Part shown: positions 16,130 to 25,378 of the stretch, piece after piece
How positions within the stretch are numbered: position 1 is the first letter of the stretch
Layout of the letters: every line of letters begins with the position of its first letter
DNA from: Flavobacterium sp. 5
GTDB taxonomy: Bacteria > Bacteroidota > Bacteroidia > Flavobacteriales > Flavobacteriaceae
DNA length: 64,000 nt
NCBI RefSeq assembly: GCF_002813295.1
Contig: NZ_PHUE01000001.1
Coordinates: forward strand, 2,356,001 to 2,420,000
Reading direction: 5' to 3'
Position numbers and translations under genes: made by a program
The notes under the pieces: model-generated
The model's database searches: none
Seen by the model: the letters and a program-made list of their open reading frames with translations, nothing else
Told to the model about the DNA's origin: nothing

Positions 16130-18424
16130 ATGTCAAAAAGACTTCTATACCTACTTTTTTTATTCGTAGTACAAACCACTTTTGCGCAAAGTAATTTGTC
16201 TTGGCAGGGATATTTTTCTTATACCCAAATCAAAGCCCTTTCCGAATCACCCAAATCAATTTATGCAGCTTCTGAAAATGCCCTGTTTTCTAAAAATAAT
16301 AGTACCAACATTATAAAAACCACCACTACAATAGATGGACTTGCTGGTGAAACTATTACGGCATTGTATTATAGTTCAACATTCAATAAAACAATTGTTG
16401 GATATCAAAATGGTTTATTAACGGTTATTAATGAAGCCGATGGATCGATGCTCAAAGTAGTCGATATTATCAATAAAAATTTACCAACCAACATAAAGCA
16501 AATCAATGGCTTTATGGAGTACAACGGAATTGTGTATGTCTCCACCGATTTTGGGATAGTACAATTTAACTTAGCTACTTTAAAATTTGGTGACACCTAT
16601 TTCATTGGCGACAATGGAGCTGAAATCAAAGTATCCCAAAGTGCCATTTACAATGGATTTATTTATGCAGCCACCTCCAGCGGTATTCGAAAAGCAGACA
16701 TAACCAATCCTAATTTAATAGATTACAAACAATGGCAAGTGACCAATACAGGTGATTGGTCAGGAATTGCAGCATTGGAAACTGATTTGTATGCTGTAAA
16801 TGTGGGGGGCTATGTTCATAAATATGATTCGGGATCAAGTACTTTTAATGGTTTTTTATCATTGCCTGAGGCTACTACCAATTTTCGATCCACTCCCGAT
16901 TATTTGATTATAACAACACCCAGTAGCGTTTTCATATATAACAAACAAATGGTTTTGGAGCGTCAAATAAATAAAGACCAAATTCTAGGCATGCGATCTG
17001 AGTTTAGTTGTGCTACTATAATAGGTTCAATTGTTTTTATAGGCACCACTGAAAATGGATTGATTACGACTTCACTTTCATCAGCTTCAACATTTGATAA
17101 CATAACACCAATGGGGCCTTCATTAAATAATGTTTTCGCTCTGCAAGCCTCATCAACACAGCTTTGGGCAGTTTATGGAGATTATGATATTTTTTATAAT
17201 CCGTATCCATTGGATGATTTAGGAATTAGTAAATATTCAACATCCGGATGGTTAAATATTCCTTTTGATGAAGTACTTGGAGCCAAATCTATATCCCAAA
17301 TTGCAATTAATCCAACGAACGAAAAAGAGGTGTATGCTAGTTCCTTTTTCTCTGGATTGTTAAAAATACAAAACGACGTACCAACAATTTTATACGATCA
17401 AACTAATAGTAATTTAGAGTCTTTAGTTCTTAGTCCGCCAGATCCCAATTATATTGATATACGAATCAATGGAGCAGCTTTTGATAAATCTGGTAATTTA
17501 TGGGTAACTAATTGCAGAGTTGTAAATGGCTTACATATGTTAAGTCCCAGCGGACAATGGAAAAGTTATGCGATGGATAAGATTTTGACAACATATAGAA
17601 ATAATGATTTTGGCCGAATGGTTATCGATAAATATGGTACAAAATGGATGTCAACTAATATAAATGGTGTAATAGGTTTTAATGAAAGTAGCAACACATT
17701 CAAAAAAATCACTTTCGGTACAGATCAGGGAAATTTACCAATACAAGATGTTCGGGCTCTTGCCGTGGATACTAAAAATCAACTTTGGATTGGAACCCCA
17801 AAAGGATTGAGAGTTTTGTCTAATGTTAATGACTTTCAAACGGAAAGTCAGTTAACAACCGAAAGTATTATTATTCTGGAGGATAATCTAGCTCAAGAAT
17901 TACTTTACGAACAATTTATAACCGATATCGAAGTAAATGGTGCCAACGAAAAATGGATTGCAACTGCAGATGCTGGTGTATTTTTGGTCTCTGCAAATGG
18001 TCAGGAAACCAAGTATCATTTCACAATAGACAATTCACCTTTGCCTAGTAATGTCATAAACGATATTAGCATCAATAGTAGTACTGGTGAAGTTTTTATA
18101 GCGACTTCCAAAGGTTTAATTTCATTCAAAGGTATTGCTACATCAGCAAGCGATGATTTAAGCAATGTATATGTATACCCAAATCCTGTTCGCCCGGAAT
18201 ATTCCGGAACAGTAAAAATAAATGGATTGCTCAACAAGGCCAATGTGAAAATAACCGATGTTGCGGGCAATCTAGTGTTCGAAGCTACATCCGAGGGCGG
18301 AACTTTAGAATGGGACACAACTGCTTTTGGCAAATACAAAGTGGCTTCTGGTGTGTATATGATTTTTATATCAGCTCAAGACGGTAGTGAAACCAAAGTC
18401 AAAAAAGTAATGATTATTAGATAG
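16130..18424 (+). CDS. porZ: PorZ-like type IX secretion system beta-propeller protein
   Basis: 764 aa. Signal peptide 1-19 (...QTTFAQ), two beta-propeller domains with WFG/WIGTPKGL-type blades (about residues 25-650) and a C-terminal sorting-type domain of about 80 residues beginning VYVYPNPVRPEYSG and ending in a K-V-x-I-x-R-like tail (KKVMIIR). This architecture is that of PorZ, which in Porphyromonas acts at the cell surface with the type IX attachment complex to deliver anionic LPS. It is 49 bp upstream of recO, as in other Bacteroidota I know. Confidence 0.8.
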   Translation: MSKRLLYLLFLFVVQTTFAQSNLSWQGYFSYTQIKALSESPKSIYAASENALFSKNNSTNIIKTTTTIDGLAGETITALYYSSTFNKTIVGYQNGLLTVINEADGSMLKVVDIINKNLPTNIKQINGFMEYNGIVYVSTDFGIVQFNLATLKFGDTYFIGDNGAEIKVSQSAIYNGFIYAATSSGIRKADITNPNLIDYKQWQVTNTGDWSGIAALETDLYAVNVGGYVHKYDSGSSTFNGFLSLPEATTNFRSTPDYLIITTPSSVFIYNKQMVLERQINKDQILGMRSEFSCATIIGSIVFIGTTENGLITTSLSSASTFDNITPMGPSLNNVFALQASSTQLWAVYGDYDIFYNPYPLDDLGISKYSTSGWLNIPFDEVLGAKSISQIAINPTNEKEVYASSFFSGLLKIQNDVPTILYDQTNSNLESLVLSPPDPNYIDIRINGAAFDKSGNLWVTNCRVVNGLHMLSPSGQWKSYAMDKILTTYRNNDFGRMVIDKYGTKWMSTNINGVIGFNESSNTFKKITFGTDQGNLPIQDVRALAVDTKNQLWIGTPKGLRVLSNVNDFQTESQLTTESIIILEDNLAQELLYEQFITDIEVNGANEKWIATADAGVFLVSANGQETKYHFTIDNSPLPSNVINDISINSSTGEVFIATSKGLISFKGIATSASDDLSNVYVYPNPVRPEYSGTVKINGLLNKANVKITDVAGNLVFEATSEGGTLEWDTTAFGKYKVASGVYMIFISAQDGSETKVKKVMIIR

Positions 18425-18473
18425 CTTGTTTATAGTTTTTATGACCTGAAACTATAAACTTTAAATAAAAAAA

Positions 18474-19187
18474 ATGCAAGTAAAAACTAAAGCAATCGTT
18501 ATTTCGGCTTTAAAATTTCAAGAAAAAAGCTTAATTGTAAAATGTTTTACGCTTTCTAATGGTTTGAAATCTTATATCGTCCGTGATGCTTTTTCTTCTC
18601 GAAAAGGGAGCTCAAAAATGGCTTATTTTCAGCCTTTGACCATTATAGAAATTGAAGCGGTTCATAAAAACAAGGGAACTTTAGAAAATTTCAAAGAAGT
18701 AAAAATTGCTTCACCTTTTCATTCTATACATTCGGATATTTTTAAGAGTACAATGGTTTTGTTCCTCTCCGAAATTTTGCACCATTCAATCCATGAAGAA
18801 GAAAAAAACGAATCGCTGTTCACCTTTTTAGAAACCGCTTTGCATTGGTTAGACGAACATGATGAAATTTCAAATTTTCATTTGATTTTTATGTTGGAAG
18901 CAACTAAATATCTCGGTTTTTATCCTGATACTTCCGATACGGATATGCCATTTTTTGAAATGACTGAGGGTGTTTTTACTCCTTTTCATGCTGTTAGTTC
19001 TCTTTCTGAACATGAAACTAATTTGTTTAAAAAATTAATTAATTTAAAATTTGACAATGATGAAAAAGTTTTTCATGTTATTGAGAGACAAATACTACTC
19101 AAAATTTTAATTGATTATTATAGCTTTCATCTCGATGGTTTCAAACGACCAAAATCTTTAGATGTTTTAAAAGAGGTTTTCTCTTGA
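18474..19187 (+). CDS. recO: DNA repair protein RecO
   Basis: 237 aa. N-terminal OB-fold begins KTKAIVISALKFQEKSLIVKCFTLSNGLKSYIV, typical of RecO, followed by a helical C-terminal domain. RecO anneals single-stranded DNA and loads RecA with RecR. Zinc-finger cysteines are absent, as in many Bacteroidota versions. Probably cotranscribed with porZ. Confidence 0.9.
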   Translation: MQVKTKAIVISALKFQEKSLIVKCFTLSNGLKSYIVRDAFSSRKGSSKMAYFQPLTIIEIEAVHKNKGTLENFKEVKIASPFHSIHSDIFKSTMVLFLSEILHHSIHEEEKNESLFTFLETALHWLDEHDEISNFHLIFMLEATKYLGFYPDTSDTDMPFFEMTEGVFTPFHAVSSLSEHETNLFKKLINLKFDNDEKVFHVIERQILLKILIDYYSFHLDGFKRPKSLDVLKEVFS

Positions 19188-19225
19188 TTTTCAAGTAATT
19201 AAAATTAACAAAGTATTAACACAAT

Positions 19226-19261
19226 TAATAACGGAACAATCGTTCCGTTATTATACATTTG
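19226..19261 (+). promoter_or_regulatory. TetR-type operator and promoter of the dehydrogenase gene
   Basis: Two perfect 12-bp arms, TAATAACGGAAC (19226-19237) and GTTCCGTTATTA (19242-19253), enclose AATC. The -7 element TACATTTG (19254-19261) abuts the right arm, so the operator covers the -33 to -7 spacer. The core GGAACAATCGTTCC is repeated exactly at the tetR promoter (20072-20085). Confidence 0.8.
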
Positions 19262-19298
19262 TACTATCAAATTGTAATAATCATTAAAAAATAATAAA

Positions 19299-20051
19299 AT
19301 GAACAAATTATCAAACAAGATTGCCATTGTTACCGGAGGAAATAGTGGAATTGGTTATGCAACAGCCAAAGATTTTAAAGAAAATGGTGCACAAGTTATC
19401 ATTACAGGAAGAAATGAACAAGCGACAAATAAAGCAGCTCAAGAATTAGGAGTTACTGGAATTGTTTCTGATCAATCCGATTTGAAATCAATCGATAGTT
19501 TGGTTGATGAGGTAAAATCAAAATTTGGAAAAATTGATATCGTTTTTTTAAATGCAGGATTGGCTGCTTTTGCTCCTCTTGACCAAGCTTCAGAAGAACA
19601 TTATGATTCAATAATGAATGTAAATGTAAAAGGAGTTTATTTTACATTGCAAAAATTACTTCCAATATTAAACGACGGTGGGTCTGTTGTGTTAAACACA
19701 TCAATTAATGCATCTGTCGGAATGCCAAATTCTAGTGTATATGCAGCAAGTAAAGGAGCTTTGTTGTCTTTAAATCGCGTTTTTGCTACCGAATTGGCTC
19801 CAAGAAAAATTAGAATTAATGCTATTTCTCCTGGTCCAGTAGAAACTCCACTTTATGGGAAATTAGGATTAACTCAAGAGGAAGTGAATGGATTTGGTAA
19901 AGTTTTAGGCGAAAAAATTCTTTTAAATCGTTTTGCTCAACCAGAAGAAATTGCAAAATCGGTTACTTTCTTAGCTTCTTCAGATGCTTCATTTATCACA
20001 GGAACAGAATTGGTTGTTGATGGAGGATTGATTGTTAACGCAGTAGTTTAA
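19299..20051 (+). CDS. Short-chain dehydrogenase/reductase
   Basis: 250 aa classical SDR. Cofactor motif TGGNSGIGYA (residues 12-21), NAG at 85-87, catalytic S135, Y148 and K152 (YAASK), and the C-terminal signature ITGTELVVDGG. R38 after the second strand (TGRNE) suggests NADP(H). The substrate is unknown. Controlled, by context, by the downstream TetR regulator through a shared operator. Confidence 0.93.
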   Translation: MNKLSNKIAIVTGGNSGIGYATAKDFKENGAQVIITGRNEQATNKAAQELGVTGIVSDQSDLKSIDSLVDEVKSKFGKIDIVFLNAGLAAFAPLDQASEEHYDSIMNVNVKGVYFTLQKLLPILNDGGSVVLNTSINASVGMPNSSVYAASKGALLSLNRVFATELAPRKIRINAISPGPVETPLYGKLGLTQEEVNGFGKVLGEKILLNRFAQPEEIAKSVTFLASSDASFITGTELVVDGGLIVNAVV

Positions 20052-20071
20052 TTATTTTTTTAATTAAATTT

Positions 20072-20100
20072 GGAACAATCGTTCCGAATAACTAGCTTTG
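20072..20100 (+). promoter_or_regulatory. TetR-type operator and promoter of tetR
   Basis: GGAACAATCGTTCC (20072-20085) repeats the core of the upstream operator exactly. The -7 element TAGCTTTG (20093-20100) follows after 7 bp. Transcription would begin near 20107, which excludes starts upstream of the ATG at 20127. Confidence 0.8.
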
Positions 20101-20126
20101 TATATAAATTATACAAAGCTTTTTTT
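20094..20126 (+). terminator. Intrinsic terminator overlapping the tetR promoter
   Basis: Perfect 11-bp stem AGCTTTGTATA (20094-20104) with 20110-20120, 5-nt loop, then T-run to the base before the tetR ATG. It should stop transcripts coming from the dehydrogenase gene. A transcript started at tetR's own promoter lacks the left arm and would escape. Confidence 0.75.
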
Positions 20127-20711
20127 ATGGCACGTACTAAGCAGTTTAACGAGGAAGAAATTCTTGATAAAGCAATTTCGCTTTTTTGGGATAAAGGGTA
20201 TAATGGCGCTTCGGCACAAGACTTAGTCAATCATTTAGGACTTAGCCGTTCGAGCATTTATGATACATTTAGCGATAAGCATACACTTTTTATAAAAGCA
20301 TTACAACAATATCGCAAGCAAAATGGTGATGGTTTGAAAGAAGTATTAGTGAATTCAAAAGATATAAAAGAAACAATTAGAGCAATTTTTAAACAAGCCG
20401 TTTTAGAAACGTTGCAAGCTTCAGAAAATAAAGGTTGTTTTATGGTAAATACAACGACTGAATTGGCTATTCACGATAAAGAAATAGCGAAAATTGTAAA
20501 CGATAATCGTAACGAGGTACAAGGTTTTTTCTTTGAAGCTCTTCAAAAAGGGCAGGAAATTGGAACTATATCGAAAGATAAGGATGCTTTAGCTTTGGCC
20601 CGATTTATTTTTAATAGTTATTCGGGTATTCGAGTATCTGCAAGATCTTCAGGAATGGATAAAGCGTCTTTGGATGATATTGTAAAAGTGACACTTTCGG
20701 TTTTAGATTAA
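20127..20711 (+). CDS. TetR/AcrR family transcriptional regulator
   Basis: 194 aa. N-terminal helix-turn-helix in MARTKQFNEEEILDKAISLFWDKGYNGASAQDLVNHLGLSRSSIY... (residues 1-55), then a ligand-binding helical domain. The ATG at 20127 is chosen because operator, -7 box and terminator hairpin occupy the upstream in-frame sequence. It likely represses itself and the dehydrogenase gene. The inducer is unknown. Confidence 0.92.
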   Translation: MARTKQFNEEEILDKAISLFWDKGYNGASAQDLVNHLGLSRSSIYDTFSDKHTLFIKALQQYRKQNGDGLKEVLVNSKDIKETIRAIFKQAVLETLQASENKGCFMVNTTTELAIHDKEIAKIVNDNRNEVQGFFFEALQKGQEIGTISKDKDALALARFIFNSYSGIRVSARSSGMDKASLDDIVKVTLSVLD

Positions 20712-20803
20712 AATAATAAATAAACAACGATTTGGTTTTTTGAATGGTTTTTAGATAAAATAATTAAAAGAACATTTACAAATGATTTTTTATCAAAATT
20801 CAT

Positions 20804-20811
20804 TACTTTCG
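20804..20811 (+). promoter_or_regulatory. Probable -7 promoter element of ileS
   Basis: TACTTTCG fits TAnnTTTG at seven of eight positions, 24 bp before the ileS ATG. No T-box leader is seen. Confidence 0.4.
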
Positions 20812-20835
20812 CACCACGATTAAGAAAAGGATAAA

Positions 20836-23800
20836 ATGAGCACAAAATTTACTGAATACAAAGGACTTGACTTGCCAACAGTAGCGTCAGAAGTACTTGA
20901 TTTTTGGAAGAAAGAAAATATATTTGAAAAGAGTGTAACCACTCGCAAAGGAGCTGAACCTTTCGTGTTTTTTGAAGGACCACCTTCGGCAAATGGATTG
21001 CCTGGAATTCACCACGTGATGGCACGTGCAATTAAAGATATTTTTTGCAGATATAAAACTCAAAAAGGATTTCAAGTAAAGCGTAAAGCTGGTTGGGATA
21101 CTCACGGATTGCCTGTAGAATTAGGTACCGAGAAAGAACTTGGAATTACCAAAGAAGACATAGGAAAATCAATTACGGTTGAAGAGTATAACGAAGCGTG
21201 TAAAAAAACCGTTATGCGTTATACCGACGTATGGAATGATTTGACCGAAAAAATGGGATATTGGGTAGATATGGAAGATCCATATATTACTTATAAATCC
21301 AAATACATGGAGTCTGTTTGGTGGCTTTTGAAACAAATCTATAATAAAGATTTGATGTACAAAGGGTATACTATTCAGCCATATTCTCCAAAAGCAGGAA
21401 CGGGATTGTCTTCTCACGAAGTAAATCAGCCAGGTTCTTACCGTGATGTGACTGATACTACAATTGTAGCTCAGTTTAAAGCGACAACTGATTCATTACC
21501 CAATTTTTTACAAGGTTTTGGAGATATTCATATTTTGGCTTGGACGACTACGCCTTGGACTTTGCCATCGAATACTGCGTTGACAGTTGGACCAAAAATT
21601 GATTATGTTTTAGTAGAAACTTTCAATCAATATACGTTCCGTCCTGTCAAAGTAATTTTGGCTAAAAATTTAGTTGGAAAACAATTCGGGAAAGGGTTTT
21701 TTGCAAGTACAGAAGCAGCTGATTTTGAAAATTTCAAAGAAGGAGATAAAAAAATACCGTATCAAATAGTTGCGGAAGCAAAAGGAGCTGATTTAGTTGG
21801 TATTCGTTACGAACAATTATTGCCTTTTACATTACCATATCAAAATCCAGAAAATGCATTTAGAGTAATTTCAGGGGATTTTGTTACTACTGAAGATGGA
21901 ACAGGAATTGTACATACCGCTCCAACATTTGGTGCAGATGATGCTAAAGTAGCGAAAGAAGCTACTCCAGAAGTTCCTCCAATGTTGGTTTTAGACGAAA
22001 ACGGAACTCCAGTTCCTTTAGTAAATCTACAAGGAAAATTCATCAATGGTTTAGGAGTTTACTCTGGAAAATATGTTAAGAATGAATATTATACAGCTGC
22101 CGATGGTGATGCACCAGAACGTTCTGTAGATGTTGAAATTGCTATTCAGTTAAAAGAAGAAAATAAAGCATTCAAAGTAGAGAAATATGTACACAGTTAT
22201 CCACATTGCTGGAGAACTGATACGCCTATTTTATACTATCCTTTGGATTCTTGGTTTATAAAAATTACCGAGGTTAGAGATAGAATGTTCGATTTGAACG
22301 AAACTATCAACTGGAAACCAAAATCAACTGGAGAAGGACGTTTTGGAAATTGGTTAAAAAATGCCAACGACTGGAATTTATCGCGTTCTCGCTTTTGGGG
22401 GATCCCATTGCCAATCTGGAGAAACGAAGAAGGAACAGAAGAAATGCTGATTGGTTCTGTTGAAGAATTATACAACGAAATCGAAAAATCTATTGCAGCA
22501 GGTTTTCAAAAAGAAAATCCTTTCAAAGGTTTTGAAATTGGAAACATGGCTGAATCAAATTATGATTTAGTTGATTTGCATAAAAATGTAGTTGATGGAA
22601 TCACTTTGGTTTCAGCATCAGGAAAACCAATGAAACGCGAATCTGATTTGATTGATGTTTGGTTTGATTCTGGAGCAATGCCTTACGCACAATGGCACTA
22701 CCCTTTCGAAAACAAAGAAAAAATTGATGAGAACAAAGATTTCCCAGCCAATTTTATTGCGGAAGGAGTAGACCAAACTCGTGGTTGGTTTTATACTTTA
22801 CACGCTATTGGAACTTTGGTTTTTGATAAAATTGCCTATAAAAACGTAGTTTCAAACGGATTAGTTTTAGATAAAAATGGACAAAAAATGTCTAAACGTC
22901 TAGGTAATGCTGCCGATCCTTTTGAAACATTAAAAGAATATGGTCCTGATGCCACACGTTGGTATATGATATCCAATGCAAATCCTTGGGACAATTTAAA
23001 ATTCGATTTAGAAGGAATTGCTGAGGTTCGCCGTAAGTTCTTTGGAACATTATACAATACGTATTCATTCTTTAGTTTATACGCTAATATCGATGGTTTC
23101 AAATATGAGGAAGCTGAAATTCCTGTAAACGAAAGACCAGAAATTGACCAGTGGATTATATCTGAATTAAATACTTTAATAAAAGTAGTTGATGAAGCCT
23201 ATGCTGATTACGAACCTACAAAAGCGGCTCGTGCTATTTCTGAATTCGTTCAGGAAAATTTAAGTAACTGGTACGTTCGTTTGTGTCGTCGTCGTTTTTG
23301 GAAAGGGGAGTACGCACAAGATAAAATTGCAGCGTATCAAACACTTTATACCTGTTTATTAACTATCACTAAATTGAGTGCCCCTATTGCGCCGTTCTTT
23401 ATGGATGCGCTTTACAGAGACCTTACAAAGGCTACAGAAACCGAAAAATTTGAGTCTGTTCACTTAGCTCAATTCCCAGTTTCAGTTGAAAAGTATGTTA
23501 ATAAAATGTTAGAGAGCAAAATGCAGAAAGCGCAGACTATCTCTTCTCTAGTTTTATCACTACGTAAAAAAGAAATGATTAAGGTACGTCAACCACTACA
23601 AAAGGTAATGATTCCAGTACTTGACGAGAATCAGAAGCTAGAAATTGAAGCGGTTTCAGACTTAATTAAAGCCGAAGTTAACGTAAAAGAAATCGTACTT
23701 TTAGATGATGCTTCAGGTATTTTGATCAAGCAGATTAAACCAAATTTCAAGGCATTGGGACCTCGTTTTGGAAAAGATATGGGATTGATTTCCAAAGAGA

Positions 23801-24246
23801 TACAAAATTTAACTACAGAACAAATCTCACAATTTGATAAAGAAGGCACGTTAACCATTGTAATTGCGGGAAATAGTGTAATTTTATCATTAGAAGATGT
23901 AGAAATATCGTCACAAGATATCGAGGGTTGGCTGGTTGCCAATTCAAATGGAATAACGGTTGCGTTGGATATTACAATCTCTCCTGAGTTGAAACAAGAA
24001 GGTATCGCGAGAGAATTAGTTAATAGAATTCAAAACATCCGTAAAGATGCTGGATTTGAAGTGACAGATAAAATTAAAGTTCATTTGCAAAAGAATGATA
24101 CTTTGGAAATAGCAGTTAACGCCAATAAAGACTACATTAAATCGGAAACACTGACAGAAATGCTTGTTTTTGAGGATATTATGGAGAATGGCACGGAAAT
24201 TGACTTTGATGGAATAACAACAAGTATAATAATTACAAAAAATTAG
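20836..24246 (+). CDS. ileS: Isoleucine-tRNA ligase, type 2 (eukaryote-like), with GIHH in place of the HIGH motif
   Basis: 1136 aa class I synthetase charging tRNA-Ile. The first signature, normally HxGH, reads G57-I-H-H60 here (SANGLPGIHHVM); the second is KMSKR at 684-688. The editing domain shows AWTTTPWTLPSNTALTVG. Length, WDTHGLPVELG and lack of a bacterial-type C-terminal zinc finger place it in the type-2 IleRS group, which is naturally less sensitive to mupirocin. The swapped GxHH signature is linked in the literature, as I recall, with very high mupirocin resistance. Followed after 4 bp by the DksA-like gene, so probably one operon. Confidence 0.96.
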   Translation: MSTKFTEYKGLDLPTVASEVLDFWKKENIFEKSVTTRKGAEPFVFFEGPPSANGLPGIHHVMARAIKDIFCRYKTQKGFQVKRKAGWDTHGLPVELGTEKELGITKEDIGKSITVEEYNEACKKTVMRYTDVWNDLTEKMGYWVDMEDPYITYKSKYMESVWWLLKQIYNKDLMYKGYTIQPYSPKAGTGLSSHEVNQPGSYRDVTDTTIVAQFKATTDSLPNFLQGFGDIHILAWTTTPWTLPSNTALTVGPKIDYVLVETFNQYTFRPVKVILAKNLVGKQFGKGFFASTEAADFENFKEGDKKIPYQIVAEAKGADLVGIRYEQLLPFTLPYQNPENAFRVISGDFVTTEDGTGIVHTAPTFGADDAKVAKEATPEVPPMLVLDENGTPVPLVNLQGKFINGLGVYSGKYVKNEYYTAADGDAPERSVDVEIAIQLKEENKAFKVEKYVHSYPHCWRTDTPILYYPLDSWFIKITEVRDRMFDLNETINWKPKSTGEGRFGNWLKNANDWNLSRSRFWGIPLPIWRNEEGTEEMLIGSVEELYNEIEKSIAAGFQKENPFKGFEIGNMAESNYDLVDLHKNVVDGITLVSASGKPMKRESDLIDVWFDSGAMPYAQWHYPFENKEKIDENKDFPANFIAEGVDQTRGWFYTLHAIGTLVFDKIAYKNVVSNGLVLDKNGQKMSKRLGNAADPFETLKEYGPDATRWYMISNANPWDNLKFDLEGIAEVRRKFFGTLYNTYSFFSLYANIDGFKYEEAEIPVNERPEIDQWIISELNTLIKVVDEAYADYEPTKAARAISEFVQENLSNWYVRLCRRRFWKGEYAQDKIAAYQTLYTCLLTITKLSAPIAPFFMDALYRDLTKATETEKFESVHLAQFPVSVEKYVNKMLESKMQKAQTISSLVLSLRKKEMIKVRQPLQKVMIPVLDENQKLEIEAVSDLIKAEVNVKEIVLLDDASGILIKQIKPNFKALGPRFGKDMGLISKEIQNLTTEQISQFDKEGTLTIVIAGNSVILSLEDVEISSQDIEGWLVANSNGITVALDITISPELKQEGIARELVNRIQNIRKDAGFEVTDKIKVHLQKNDTLEIAVNANKDYIKSETLTEMLVFEDIMENGTEIDFDGITTSIIITKN

Positions 24247-24250
24247 TATT

Positions 24251-24631
24251 ATGGTAGATGAAGTTGCAAGATACTCTGACGCTGATTTAGCAGAGTTCAA
24301 GGAAATCATTCAGAATAAAATCGTAAAGGCTCAAGCCGATTTAGATTTGATTAAGAGCGCCTACATGAATGACCTTAACAACGGTACGGATGATACTTCC
24401 CCAACGTTTAAAGCATTTGAAGAAGGTAGTGAAATTATGTCGAAAGAAGCTAACTCACAACTTGCAATTCGTCAAGAAAAGTTTATACGAGATTTGAAGA
24501 GTGCATTATTTAGAGTAGAAAATAAAACGTACGGTGTCTGTAGAGTTACCGGAAAATTAATTGGAAAAGAAAGACTAAAAATTGTTCCTCATGCTACAAT
24601 GAGCATCGAGGCAAAAAATCTACAAAGATAA
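24251..24631 (+). CDS. TraR/DksA family protein with degenerate zinc site
   Basis: 126 aa. N-terminal coiled-coil-type helices (about residues 10-90) and a DksA-like C-terminal knuckle (TYGVCRVTGKLIGKERLKIVPHATMSIEA). Only one cysteine, C97, remains of the usual four, so zinc binding as in E. coli DksA is unlikely. Such versions are common in Bacteroidota. By family it would bind the RNA polymerase secondary channel and adjust transcription. It follows ileS by 4 bp and ends at a strong terminator. Confidence 0.88.
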   Translation: MVDEVARYSDADLAEFKEIIQNKIVKAQADLDLIKSAYMNDLNNGTDDTSPTFKAFEEGSEIMSKEANSQLAIRQEKFIRDLKSALFRVENKTYGVCRVTGKLIGKERLKIVPHATMSIEAKNLQR

Positions 24632-24653
24632 AAGTCTTTATACCACAATAATT

Positions 24654-24680
24654 AACGCTCCTTTAGGAGCGTTTTTTTTT
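24654..24680 (+). terminator. Terminator of ileS-dksA-like operon
   Basis: 8-bp GC-rich stem (24654-24661 with 24666-24673), TTTA loop and a run of T. Confidence 0.92.
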
Positions 24681-24718
24681 CTTAATTTATTACTTTTACG
24701 CCGTTAAAATTTTTATAG

Positions 24719-25318
24719 ATGTCATTAGTCAAAGCATACTTTCTTATTATTCTTATATTGTTGGTCGATCAGGTCTCTAAAATATATGTGAAAACAAATT
24801 TTATTTTAGGAGAAGAGGTTCATGTATTCAATTGGTTCCAGATTCATTTTATTGAAAATGAAGGTATGGCTTGGGGAACTAAAATTCCAGGAGCTTATGG
24901 AAAATTAATTCTAACTGTCTTTAGACTTTTTGCCGTAACGGGAATTGGCTATTGGTTATGGGATGCAGTAGAAAGAAAGAAAAGTTCCAATTATCTTGTT
25001 GTTGCTATTGCCTTGATATTTGCAGGAGCATTAGGAAACATTATTGATTCTGTATTTTATGGCGTTATATTTGATGACAGTCATCAACAATTGGCGACTA
25101 TATTTGCAAAAGAACCTTATGGGACCTGGTTAAACGGACAGGTAGTCGATATGTTTTATTTTCCTTTCGTAAGGGATTATCCAATGCCGGAATGGGTTCC
25201 TTATTTTGGAGGTCGTAACTTTACCTTTTTTAACGCAATCTTCAATGTAGCCGATATGGCTATTTCTACAGGAGTTGGAATTTTAATAGTATTCAATAAA
25301 AAAGCATTTCAGAAATAA
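24719..25318 (+). CDS. lspA: Lipoprotein signal peptidase (SPII)
   Basis: 199 aa inner-membrane aspartic protease that removes signal peptides from prolipoproteins. Four membrane segments; catalytic aspartates in GNIIDSVFYG and FNVADMAISTGVG. It is longer than the 164 aa E. coli enzyme through an insertion of about 35 residues between the two motifs, which is usual in Bacteroidota. It would process the several lipoproteins in this window. Confidence 0.96.
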   Translation: MSLVKAYFLIILILLVDQVSKIYVKTNFILGEEVHVFNWFQIHFIENEGMAWGTKIPGAYGKLILTVFRLFAVTGIGYWLWDAVERKKSSNYLVVAIALIFAGALGNIIDSVFYGVIFDDSHQQLATIFAKEPYGTWLNGQVVDMFYFPFVRDYPMPEWVPYFGGRNFTFFNAIFNVADMAISTGVGILIVFNKKAFQK

Positions 25319-25341
25319 TTGATTTTGCTTTCAAATAAAAT

Positions 25342-25378
25342 GAAAAGAGGCTGTCCTAATAGGCAGCCTCTTTTCGTT
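25342..25378. terminator. Bidirectional intrinsic terminator
   Basis: Perfect 12-bp stem (25342-25353 with 25364-25375), 10-nt loop, between the convergent lspA and small lipoprotein genes. Confidence 0.88.

Noticed and set aside
20070..20126. Upstream TTG start for tetR
   Set aside because: The extra codons would cover the operator, -7 box and terminator hairpin; the ATG at 20127 gives the normal TetR N-terminus.
20712..20835. T-box or other riboswitch before ileS
   Set aside because: The 124-bp gap is AT-rich, has no T-box sequence and no terminator-like stem.
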